Shown: one piece after another, positions 45,648-56,600 of the stretch
Position numbering within the stretch: the first letter of the stretch is position 1
Layout of the letters: every line of letters begins with the position of its first letter
Assembly (NCBI RefSeq): GCF_024138395.1
Contig: NZ_JAMYDU010000021.1
Coordinates: forward strand, 1 to 64,000
Reading direction: 5' to 3'
DNA from: Pseudomonas mandelii
GTDB taxonomy: Bacteria; Pseudomonadota; Gammaproteobacteria; Pseudomonadales; Pseudomonadaceae
Length of the DNA: 64,000 bases
Position numbers and translations under genes: made by a program
The notes under the pieces: generated by a model
The model's input: the letters and a program-made list of their open reading frames with translations, nothing else
Told to the model about the DNA's origin: nothing
Database searches by the model: none

Positions 45648-46661
45648 ATGTCCAATCTGAATGACCTGACCACCCTGGCCCTGCCGTCAGGCAACTGTCT
45701 TGTAGCCGATGAAACCACCAGCCGCCTGAGTCTCAGCCTGCAAGGGCAGCCGTTGATCGAACTGCGGCTGACCCGTGAGCCGGAATTGCACCTGCGGCTG
45801 GAGGAACGCTTCGGTCGTCCTGACGGTCAGGCATTCTGGGCGGCCTGCTATTGGCTGTTTGTCCGTGACGCGGCTTGTCAGCGTCTGACCTGGCAACTCG
45901 ATGACGTGCCTACCGAAGCGTTGCTCAGCGGGTTGCTGATTGCGACCGAAGTCACCGGTCAGTATCACTGCGAACGCACGCTGTTCTGGCAATTGCCCCA
46001 GCCTTGGCTGGGTGAGTCGCGCAACGGCTGCTATCCGCAGCAAATGGTCATCAGTGGCGGCAAGCGCCATCCATTGCGTGCGGTGAAACCCCGTGGTGAG
46101 GTGTATCGACGCCTCGATGCGCGGCTCGGTGCGTGGGTCTCCCTGCGCACGGTAGAAATCGAGCATGACCTGGCACGTTTCAACCGCTGGCAGAACAGCC
46201 CGCGGGTGGCGAGTTTCTGGCAGGAGGAGGGCAGTATCGAGAAGCATCGCGAATACCTGAGCAAGCTTGAAGCCGACCCGCACACCTTGACGCTGATCGG
46301 TTGCTTCGATGATCAGCCGTTTGCCTATTTCGAAGCCTACTGGGCCAAGGAAGATCGCATTGCGCCGTTCTATGATGCCGGCGATTACGACCGTGGCATT
46401 CATATGCTGGTGGGCGAAGAACATCAGCGCGGCCCGCACAAAGTGGCGAGCTGGCTATCGGCGCTGGTGCATTACCTGTTTCTCGATGATCCACGTACTC
46501 AAAGAGTGGTAGCCGAACCTCGCGCCGATAATGCGAAGATGATCGGGCATATGCACAATCAGTGTTTCCACTGCGAAAAAGAGTTCGACTTCCCGCACAA
46601 GCGCGCGGCGCTGATGATGCTGGGGCGTGAGCGGTTTTTTGATCGGTGTTCGTTGGCTTGA
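45648..46661 (+). CDS. Siderophore GNAT N-acetyltransferase (PvdYII/IucB-like)
   Basis: Protein of 337 residues. The N-terminal 150 residues are a family-specific domain (ALPSGNCLVADETTSRLSL, LTREPELHLRLEERF). The C-terminal GNAT domain has FNRWQNSPRVASFW, FEAYWAKEDRIAPFY, and DPRTQRVVAEPRADN, typical of AcsD/IucB/AlcB siderophore acyltransferases. In pyoverdine strains such a protein acetylates N5-hydroxyornithine (PvdYII). It lies 109 nt upstream of the 3' end of pvdS, convergent to it, and has a candidate PvdS box upstream. The symbol is not certain; I give the family only. Confidence 0.82.
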   Translation: MSNLNDLTTLALPSGNCLVADETTSRLSLSLQGQPLIELRLTREPELHLRLEERFGRPDGQAFWAACYWLFVRDAACQRLTWQLDDVPTEALLSGLLIATEVTGQYHCERTLFWQLPQPWLGESRNGCYPQQMVISGGKRHPLRAVKPRGEVYRRLDARLGAWVSLRTVEIEHDLARFNRWQNSPRVASFWQEEGSIEKHREYLSKLEADPHTLTLIGCFDDQPFAYFEAYWAKEDRIAPFYDAGDYDRGIHMLVGEEHQRGPHKVASWLSALVHYLFLDDPRTQRVVAEPRADNAKMIGHMHNQCFHCEKEFDFPHKRAALMMLGRERFFDRCSLA

Positions 46662-46699
46662 GGTGTATGGCTCAAGGGCTGTTGCGGTCTTGAGTCAGT

Positions 46700-46767
46700 C
46701 TTCGCGGGCAAGCCTCGCTCCTACAAGGAATCGCATTCCCCTGTAGGAGCGAGGCTTGCCCGCGAAG
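46700..46767. repeat. REP doublet
   Basis: Inverted REP pair, units 46700-46724 and 46743-46767, in the convergent gap between the acetyltransferase gene and pvdS, ending 3 nt before the pvdS stop codon. Confidence 0.9.
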
Positions 46768-46770
46768 CTT

Positions 46771-47319
46771 TTAACGGCGCGCGAACGTATCCGCACGATT
46801 GCCCGACACCTTGCGGCAATGCACCAACGCGTCACGAATCATGAAGTTCACCAGGGTTGGCGAGACGCCGAGTTCCTTGGCGATGTCTTTTTGCGGCACG
46901 CCGTGCAGGCGGTACATCTCGAAGGCGTAACGGGTGCGGCTGGGCAGCTCCGTCAACGCATCGGCAATGTTTTCCAGGGTCGAGAAATTCATGTGCGAGG
47001 TTTCCGGCGAAGCGCCCTGGATCACTACGTTCAGACCTTCCTCTTCCGGGCCCGAATATTTCTGCTCCAGCGCCTGCTTGCGGTAATGATCGATCGCCAG
47101 GTTGCGCACGATCTGGAACAGGTAGCTGAGCTGCGCCTTGATTGACGACGTGATCTGCGGCGCCGATTGCAGCCGGAAGAACGCATCCTGTACCACGTCT
47201 TCGGCGCGTGATCGGCAACCGGTAATGCGGGCGGCAATCTTGACCAGAATCAGTCGGTTGTCGACGAAGGCCTGAAGTAGCGGTGAATCGCACCTGCTTG
47301 TGGATACTTGTTCCGTCAT
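46771..47319 (-). CDS. pvdS: ECF sigma factor PvdS (pyoverdine regulator)
   Basis: Iron-starvation ECF sigma factor of 182 residues. Region 2 (KIAARITGCRSRAEDVVQDA, QLSYLFQIVRNLAIDHYRKQ) and region 4 (LPSRTRYAFEMYRLHGVPQK, DIAKELGVSPTLVNFMIRDA) are intact, close to PvdS as I recall it. It directs transcription of pyoverdine genes and is held by the anti-sigma FpvR when no ferri-pyoverdine is present; fpvR is outside this window. Promoter and Fur-box-like sequence are found upstream. It is divergent from pvdL. Confidence 0.95.
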   Translation of the reverse strand: MTEQVSTSRCDSPLLQAFVDNRLILVKIAARITGCRSRAEDVVQDAFFRLQSAPQITSSIKAQLSYLFQIVRNLAIDHYRKQALEQKYSGPEEEGLNVVIQGASPETSHMNFSTLENIADALTELPSRTRYAFEMYRLHGVPQKDIAKELGVSPTLVNFMIRDALVHCRKVSGNRADTFARR

Positions 47320-47391
47320 TGGAAATCACCTTGCTGCAAATAGGGTCGTGGGACGACAGGGGGATCGGACTCGTCCTACGCATCGAGCGAC

Positions 47392-47420
47392 AAATTAGGC
47401 TGAATGATAATGATTGTCAA
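47392..47420 (-). promoter_or_regulatory. pvdS promoter with overlapping Fur box
   Basis: On the minus strand TTGACA (47415-47420), 17 nt, TAATTT (47392-47397), a near-consensus sigma-70 promoter about 70 nt upstream of pvdS. The spacer and -35 carry GACAATCATTATCATTC, resembling a Fur box, so iron-loaded Fur should block RNA polymerase. Confidence 0.82.
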
Positions 47421-47521
47421 TTGAGAAAGAGAATTAATGCTCCACAAAAGAGCAGAGTGAGAACTGCGACACATCGACTCACCCACTGACCGCAAACCTG
47501 CTGGCGCTCAAGCCTGGCGAC

Positions 47522-47545
47522 TAATTATTTCCAGACCTTGTCCGT
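47522..47545 (+). promoter_or_regulatory. Iron-starvation box for pvdL (PvdS promoter)
   Basis: TAATT-N16-CGT, preceded by C, matching (G/C)TAAAT-N16-CGT at all but one position. It is about 155 nt upstream of the pvdL start and is the best PvdS-type element in the pvdS-pvdL gap. Confidence 0.72.
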
Positions 47546-47699
47546 TCTCATTGGTGAAGGTTGCGGGCACAAACCCCGGCCAGAACAGCATTCCCAAGCC
47601 TTGCGCGGTCGGCGAAGACCGCGTCCTGCATACCCAATGAATGGGTGTGACGAACGAAAACCGATTCCACTTGCAAGCCGAATTCAGGCAGGAAACCTC

Positions 47700-50600
47700 A
47701 TGACCGACGCGTTCGAACTCCCCAGCACACTGGTCCAAGCCCTTCAGCGCCGCGCGGCCCTGACGCCGGACCGGGTGGCCTTGCGTTTTCTCGCCGAAAC
47801 CCAGGATCAGGCTGTGGTGCTCAGTTATCGTGAGCTTGATCAACGGGCACGAATCATTGCCGGTGCGTTGCAGGCCAAGTCATCGTTTGGCGATCGCGCG
47901 GTGCTGCTGTTTCCCAGCGGCCCGGATTACGTCGCGGCGTTTTTTGGCTGCCTGTACGCAGGTGTAATCGCGGTGCCGGCCTATCCGCCTGAATCGACCC
48001 GACGTCATCACCAGGAACGTCTGCTGTCGATCATTAGCGATGCCGAGCCGCGTTTGCTGCTGACCAGTGCCGACCTGCGCGACGCGTTGCTGCAGATCAA
48101 CGAGGCGCCGCCGCTGCTGTGTGTCGACACCCTCGACAGCGCCTTGGCCGAACGCTGGGTCGCGCCGGACTTGCATGGCGAGCACATCGCCTTCCTGCAA
48201 TACACCTCCGGCTCCACCGCGTTGCCTAAAGGTGTGCAAGTCAGCCACGGCAACCTGGTGGCCAATGAACTCTTGATTCGTCATGGCTTTGGCATCGATC
48301 TCAATCCCGACGACGTGATCGTCAGCTGGTTGCCGCTGTACCACGACATGGGCCTGATCGGTGGCTTGTTGCAGCCGATTTTCAGCGGTGTGCCGTGTGT
48401 GTTGATGTCGCCGGCGTACTTCCTCGGCCGGCCATTGCGCTGGCTGGAAGCGATCAGCGAATACGGCGGCACCATCAGCGGCGGGCCTGACTTCGCCTAT
48501 CGACTGTGCAGCGAACGGGTCAGCGAAGCAGCGCTGGAACGCCTCGACCTGAGTGGCTGGCGCGTGGCGTACTCCGGTTCCGAACCGATTCGCCTCGACA
48601 CCCTGGAACGTTTCGCCGAGAAGTTCGCGACCTGTGGTTTTACGTCGGACAGCTTCATGGCCTCTTACGGCCTGGCGGAAGCCACGCTATTCGTGGCCGG
48701 CAGCCCGCGCGGCCAGGGCATTCCATCGTTGCGTGTGGATGATCAGGCACTGGCGCAGAACCGAGCCGAGCCGGGCGATGGCAATCCGATCATGAGTTGC
48801 GGCATCAGCCAGCCGGATCACGCGGTGCTGATTGTCGATGCCGTATCGCTTGAAGAGCTCGCCAATAACGCGATCGGTGAAGTCTGGGCTGCCGGGCCGA
48901 GCATCGCCCATGGCTACTGGCGCAACCCCGAAGCCACGGCCAAGACTTTTGTTCAGCACGCCGGCCGCACCTGGCTGCGCACCGGCGATCTGGGCTTTCT
49001 GCGTGAGGGGGAATTGTTCATCACGGGGCGTCTGAAAGACATGCTGATCGTGCGCGGTCACAACCTCTATCCGCAGGACATCGAGCAGACCATCGAGCGT
49101 GAAGTGGAGGTGGTGCGCAAAGGTCGCGTGGCCGCGTTCGCGGTCAATATCGAAGGGCAGGAAGGCATCGGCATCGCCGCGGAAATCAGCCGCAGCGTGC
49201 AGAAAATCCTGCCACCCGAGGCGCTGATCAAAGCCATCCGTCAAGCGGTGGCCGAGGCGTATCAGGAAGCGCCGAGCGTGGTGGTGTTGCTCAATCCGGG
49301 GGCGCTGCCGAAGACGTCCAGCGGCAAGTTGCAACGCTCGGCGTGCCGCAATCGCCTGGCCGATGGCAGCCTCGACAGCTATGCGCTGTTCCCGTCAGCA
49401 GGCATCGCAAGCACGCCTGAAACCAATACCGACTCAGAGCTGCAAACCCTGATCGGCCAGATCTGGTGTGAGCAATTGCAGGTCAAGCAGGTCAGCGCCG
49501 ATGACCATTTCTTCCTGCTCGGCGGCAACTCCATCGCCGCCACTCAAGTGGTCGCACGCCTGCGTGAAGCGTTGGGGCTGGAGCTGAGTCTGCGCCTGTT
49601 GTTCGAAGCGCCGACCCTCGGCGCATTCGCTGTCGCGGTTGCCCGGCAACAACAGGATGGCGGCGTGGCCCAAGGCGCGATCATGCCCTTGTCGCGCAAC
49701 GAAGCCATGCCGCAATCCCTGGCGCAAAACCGTTTATGGATCACTTGGCAACTCGACCCGCAGAGCAGTGCGTACAACATTCCCGGTGCCTTGCGTCTGC
49801 GCGGCGAACTGGACGAAGACGCCTTGCGCGCCAGTTTCCAGCAACTGATCGAACGTCACGAATCCCTGCGCACGCGGTTTTTCGAGCGTGATGGCGTAGC
49901 CCTGCAACAGGTCATAGCTGCCGGCGAATTCACCCTGCAAGTGATTGACATCAGCGACCTGCCAATCGTCGAGCGTGAAGCCCGCGCGCAGCAGATCCGC
50001 GAGGACGAAGCCCGCACCCAGTTCGATTTGGAAAAAGGCCCGCTGCTGTGGGTGACCCTGGTGCGCCTCGGCGATGAGGACCATCAACTCTTGGTGACGA
50101 TGCACCACATCATCGCCGATGGCTGGTCGATGAACGTGCTGATCGACGAGTTCTCGCGGCTGTACGCAGCCGCTTCTCAAGGCCAGACCGCCAGCCTTCC
50201 AGCGTTGCCGACACAATACGCCGACTACGGCAGTTGGCAGCGTCAGTGGTTGGCGCAGGGGGAGGGCGAGCGTCAACTCGCTTACTGGAAAGAGCAGTTG
50301 GGCGAGGAGCATCCGACCCTGAGCCTGGCCACCGATCATCCGCGTTCGGCGCAACACATTCACAGCGCCGCCCGCCACACGCTGCGTTTGGACGCCAACC
50401 TGAGCGATGCCATTCGCCAGACTGCCCAGCACCATGAATCGACGCCGTTCATGCTGTTGCTCGCGGCATTCCAGAGTCTGTTGCATCGCTACAGCGGCCA
50501 ACGCGACATCCGCATCGGTGTGCCGAATGCCAACCGTCCACGCCTGGAAACCCAGGGGCTGATCGGCTTCTTTATCAATACCCAGGTGCTGCGCGCCGAG

Positions 50601-53600
50601 GTGGATTCGCGACTGCCGTTCGTTGAGTTGCTGGCACAAACCCGTCAAGCCGCATTGGGTGCGCAAGCGCATCAGGATCTACCGTTCGAACAACTGCTCG
50701 AAGCCTTCCCGCAGGCCCGCGAGCAGGGTCTGTTCCAGGTGATGTTCAACCATCAGCAACGGGATCTCAGTGCACTGCGTCGCTTGCCGGGGCTGCTCGC
50801 CGAAGAACTGCCGTGGCACAGCCGCGAAGCCAAGTTCGACCTGCAACTGCACAGTGAAGAAGACCGCAATGGTCGCCTGAGCCTGTCGTTCGACTACGCC
50901 AGCGAGTTGTTTGACGTAACGACCATCGAGCGACTGGCCGAGCATTTCGCCAACCTGCTGCGCGATGTCTGCGAGCATCCGCAAAAGTCCATCGGCGACC
51001 TGCAATTGCTGACCTTGAGCGAGCACGATCATCAATCCGCCTGGAGCGCCGCACCGTGTACACCCGCCAATCAATGGCTGCCGGAGTTGCTCAACGAACA
51101 AGCACGCCAGACCCCGGAGCGCACCGCACTGCTGTGGGACGGTGGCAGCCTGGACTTCGCCGAACTGCACGCCCAGGCCAATCGCCTGGCGCATTACCTG
51201 CGCGACAAAGGCGTCGGCCCGGACGTGTGCGTGGCAATCGCCGCCGAGCGTTCGCCGCAGTTGCTGATCGGCTTGCTGGCGATCATCAAGGCCGGCGGCG
51301 CGTATGTGCCGCTGGACCCGGATTACCCGGCCGAACGCCTGGCCTACATGCTCAGCGACAGTGGCGTCGAGTTACTGCTGACCCAAACCGAATTACTCGA
51401 TCGCTTGCCGGCCACTGACGGCGTCAGCGTGATTGCCATGGACGCTCTGCATCTGGAGAAATGGCCAAGCCATGCGCCCGGTCTGCACCTGCATGGCGAC
51501 AACCTGGCCTACGTGATTTATACCTCCGGTTCCACCGGACAGCCGAAGGGCGTTGGCAATACTCACGCGGCGCTCGCTGAACGCCTGCAATGGATGCAGA
51601 ACACCTATCGCCTGAACGAAACCGACGTGCTGATGCAAAAAGCGCCGATCAGTTTCGACGTGTCGGTGTGGGAATGCTTCTGGCCGCTGATCACCGGGTG
51701 CCGCCTGCTGCTTGCCGGCCCCGGCGAACACCGCGATCCGTACCGCATCGCGCAATTGGTCCAGCAATTCGGCGTGACCACACTGCACTTCGTACCGCCG
51801 TTGCTGGCGTTGTTCATCGACGAACCGCTCAGCGCCGAATGCACCAGCCTGCGGCGGCTGTTCTCCGGCGGTGAAGCCTTGCCCGCCGAACTGCGCAACC
51901 GCGTACTGGAACACTTGCCGGCAGTGCAACTGCACAACCGCTACGGCCCGACCGAAACGGCGATCAACGTCACTCACTGGCACTGCACAACGGCTGATGG
52001 CGAGCGCTCGCCGATTGGCCGGCCATTGGGCAACGTGCTGTGCCGCGTGCTCGACAGCGACCTCAATCCGGTACCGGCCGGTGTGCCGGGTGAACTGTGC
52101 ATCAGCGGTATCGGTCTGGCCCGCGGCTATCTGGGCCGTCCGGGCCTGACCGCCGAACGCTTCGTGGTCGATCCGCTGGGCGAGCAGGGCGCACGTCTGT
52201 ACCGCACCGGTGACCGTGCGCGCTGGACCGCCGACGGTGTGATCGAATACCTCGGCCGTCTCGATCAGCAAGTCAAACTGCGTGGTTTTCGTGTCGAGCC
52301 GGAAGAAATCGAAGCGCGTCTGTTGGCGCAGTCTGGCGTCGCCCAAGCGGTGGTGCTGGTACGCGAAACGGCGGCCGGTGGGCAGTTGATCGGTTACTAC
52401 ACCGCCACTGAATCCAGCGAAACCATCGATGCTCAAACCGCGCGCCTGAAAACCGCGCTGGCCGCTGAGCTGCCGGAATACATGGTCCCGGCGCAACTGA
52501 TGCGCCTGGAAAAAATGCCGCTCAGCCCGAGCGGCAAACTCGACCGTCGCGCCTTGCCGGAACCTCAGTGGCAAGTCCGCGAGCACGTCGAACCAGTGAC
52601 TGCTCTTGAGCAACAAATCGCCGGTATCTGGCGTGAAGTGCTGGGCCAAACACAAATCGGCCTGCGCGATGACTTCTTCGCCCTCGGCGGCCACTCGCTG
52701 CTGGCCACGCAAATCATTTCCCGCACCCGCCAGGCCTGCGACGTCGAGTTGCCGTTGCGGGCGCTGTTCGAGGCCAGTGAACTGGGCGCTTTTGCCGAAC
52801 AGGTTCGCTTGATCCAGGCCAGCGGCAAAACCAACAAGCAACCGCCGATCGAGAAGGTCGATCGCAGCCAAGCGGTGCCACTGTCCTATTCTCAGCAACG
52901 CATGTGGTTCCTCTGGCAGATGGAACCGGACGGCCCGGCCTACAACGTCGGCGGCATGGCGCGATTGCGCGGCGTGCTGGATGTCGGGCGTTTCGAAGCG
53001 GCGCTGCAGGCGCTGATCATGCGTCACGAAACCCTGCGTACGACGTTCCCGAGCGTCGATGGCGTGGCCCGGCAACAGGTTCATCCAGACACTCGCCTGC
53101 GCATGGACTGGAAGGATTTCACCACGCTGGATGCCGATGGCCGCGAATGGCAGGTCCAGCAACTGGCCGATGACGAAGCCCATAAGCCTTTCGATCTGGA
53201 AACCGGGCCGCTGCTGCGTGCTTGCCTGGTCAAGACCGCCGAGCAGGAGCATTACTTCGTCCTGACCCTGCACCACATCGTCACCGAAGGTTGGGCGATG
53301 GACATTTTTGCCCGGGAACTGAGCGCGCTCTACGAAGCGTTCGTCGATGATCGCGATTCGCCGCTGCAACCGCTGCCGGTGCAGTACCTGGATTACAGCG
53401 TGTGGCAGCGTCAGTGGCTGGAATCCGGCGAATGTCAGCGCCAGCTCGATTACTGGACCGCGCAACTGGGCCGTGAACATCCGCTGCTGGAACTGCCGGC
53501 CGATCGTCCGCGTCCGCCGGTGCAAAGCCATCAGGGTGAACTGTTCCGCTTCGACCTCAGCGATGATCTCGCGGCGCGGGTTCGTGCCTTCAACGCAGAC

Positions 53601-56600
53601 AACGGTCTGACCCTGTTCATGACCATGACTGCCGCGCTGGCCGTGCTGCTTTACCGCTACAGTGGCCAGACCGATCTGCGCATCGGTGCGCCGGTGGCCA
53701 ACCGCATTCGACCGGAAAGCGAAGGGCTGATCGGCGCGTTCCTCAACACTCAAGTGCTGCGTTGCCAGCTCGACGGGCAGATGTCCGTCGGCGAGTTGTT
53801 CGAGCAGGTTCGCCACACCGTGATCGAAGGCCAGTCCCATCAGGACCTGCCGTTCGATCATCTGGTGGAAGCCTTGCAGCCACCGCGCAGCGCGGCTTAC
53901 AACCCGCTGTTCCAGGTGATGTGCAACGTGCAGCGCTGGGAATTCCAGCAGAGCCGAGCCCTGGCCGGGATGACTGTCGAGTACCTGGCCAACGATGCTC
54001 GAGCCACCAAGTTCGACCTTAATCTGGAAGTCACCGACCTCGACCATCGCCTCGGTTGCTGTCTGACTTACAGCACTGATTTGTTCGATGAACCGCGCAT
54101 TGCACGCATGGCCGCGCACTGGCGCAATCTGCTGGAAGCGTTGCTCGTTGATCCGCAACAGCGCCTCAGCGAACTGCCGCTGCTGGAAGCTACCGAACAG
54201 CAAAACCTGCTCGACAGCCTCGGCATTGAGCCGGGCGAGCATCGCCTCGATCAATGCATCCATCACCTGTTCAGCGAACAGGCGCTGGTGCGCAAGGACG
54301 CGCCGGCCCTGACGTTCGCCGGGCAAACCCTGAGCTACGCTGAGCTCGACAGCCGCGCCAATCGTCTGGCCTGGATGCTGCGCGAGCGCGGTGTCGGGCC
54401 GCAGGTTCGGGTTGGCCTGGCCTTGGAGCGTTCACTGGAAATGGTCATCGGCCTGCTGGCGATCCTCAAGGCGGGCGGCGCCTATGTGCCGCTGGACCCG
54501 GAATACCCGTTGGACCGTTTGCACTACATGATCGAAGACAGCGGCATCGGTTTGCTGCTCAGCGATATGTCGATGTTCGCGGCCCTCGGTGAATTGCCAG
54601 CCACTGTCGCCCGCTGGTGCCTGGAAGAAGACGCCGCTGCGCTGGCCAACTACCCGGCCAGCGAACTGCCGTTTATCAGCCTGCCACAGCATCAGGCGTA
54701 CCTGATTTACACCTCCGGCTCCACTGGTAAACCGAAAGGCGTGGTGGTGTCCCACGGTGAAATCGCCATGCACTGCCAAGCGGTCATTGAACGGTTCGGC
54801 ATGCGCCCGGACGATTGCGAGTTGCACTTCTATTCGATCAACTTCGATGCCGCGACTGAACGTCTGCTGGTGCCGCTGTTGAGCGGTGCGCAGGTTGTCC
54901 TGCGTGCTCAAGGCCAGTGGGATGCGCAAGAAATCTGCGGGCTGATTCGTCGGCACAACATCAATATTCTTGGTTTCACCCCAAGCTACGGCAGCCAGCT
55001 GGCGCAATGGCTGGCAACCCAGGACGAAACCCTGCCAGTGCGCATGTGCATCACCGGCGGCGAGGCCCTGACGGGCGAACACTTGCAACGGATTCGCGCG
55101 GCGTTCAAACCGGGCCTGTTTTTCAATGCTTACGGCCCAACCGAAACTGTGGTCATGCCGCTTGCCAGTCTGGCGCCCGAGCAACTGGAAGAAGGGTTGG
55201 GCAGCGTGCCGATTGGCAGCGTGATTGGTGCTCGCGCCGCCTACATCCTCGACGCCGATCTGGCGTTGGTGCCGCAAGGCGCGACGGGCGAATTGTATGT
55301 CGGCGGTGCTGGTCTGGCGCAGGGGTATCACCAGCGTCCGGGCATGACTGCCGAACGGTTTGTTGCCGATCCTTTTGCAGCGAACGGCGGACGTTTGTAC
55401 CGCACCGGTGACCTTGTCCGTCAGCGTGCCGATGGGCTGGTCGAGTACCTCGGCCGCATCGATCATCAAGTGAAGATCCGTGGTTTCCGCATCGAACTGG
55501 GCGAGATCGAAACCCGTTTGCTGGAACACGAATCCGTGCGTGAAGCGGTGGTGCTGACCCTCGATGCACCGAGCGGCAAGCAATTGGTCGGCTACCTGGC
55601 TACCAACATCGCCGAACAGGATGAAGCGCAACAAACCGCACTGCGCGAAGCGTTGAAGGCGCACCTCAAATCGCAGTTGCCGGATTACATGGTACCGATG
55701 CACCTGATCCTGCTGGTCAGCATGCCGCTGACCGCCAACGGCAAGCTCGACCGCCGTGCACTGCCGGCCCCGGACCCGGAGCTGAATCGTCAGCAGTACG
55801 TGGCGCCGAGCAACGAACTTGAGCTGACGCTGGCGGGCATCTGGTGTGAAGTGCTGAATGTCCAGCAGGTCGGCCTCAACGACAACTTCTTCGAACTGGG
55901 CGGCGATTCGATTCTGTCGATCCAGGTGGTCAGCCGTGCGCGGCAGCAGGGCATCCATTTCAGCCCGCGTGATCTGTTCCAGCACCAGACTGTGCAAACC
56001 CTCGCCGCCGTCGCGACCCGCGCCGAGCAGATCACCGCCGAGCAAGGTTTGCTGAGCGGTGAATCGCGTTTGACGCCGATTCAGCATTGGTTCTTCGACA
56101 CTGAAATCCCCCAGCGTCAACACTGGAACCAGGCGTTGCTGCTGGAGCCGACCATGGCGCTCGACCCTCATCGTCTGGAGCAAGCGCTGCTGGCAGTGAT
56201 CGAACAGCACGACGCCTTGCGCCTGCGCTTTACCGAAGTCGCCGGCCATTGGCAGGCCGAGCACCAGGCGGTTTCCGACGCCGCAGTGCTGTGGCAAGTG
56301 CACGTGCCGACCATGGACAAATGCGTGGCGCTGTTCGCCGATGCCCAACGCAGCCTCGACCTCGAGCAAGGGCCGCTGATGAGGGCACTGCTGGTGGATG
56401 ATCCCGAAGGGCAACAACGGCTGTTCATTGCCATTCACCACTTGGTGGTGGACGGGGTGTCGTGGCGGATGCTGTTGGACGATCTGCAAACGGTTTATCG
56501 TCAACTCGAGTCGCGACAGTCGGTAAAACTGCCGGCGAAAACCAGCAGCTTCAAGGACTGGGCCGCACGGTTGCAGGCTTATGCCGGCAGCGAATCCCTA

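Noticed and set aside
47538..47699. N-terminal extension of PvdL to 47538
   Set aside because: It crosses the candidate PvdS promoter region; MTDAFELPSTLVQAL at 47700 matches the expected N-terminus.
51393..54326. 977-codon open frame on the minus strand opposite pvdL (also 54432-56504 and 56598-58820)
   Set aside because: These are shadows of the high-GC pvdL frame; the translations lack motifs, have runs of charged residues typical of antisense frames and no ribosome binding sites.
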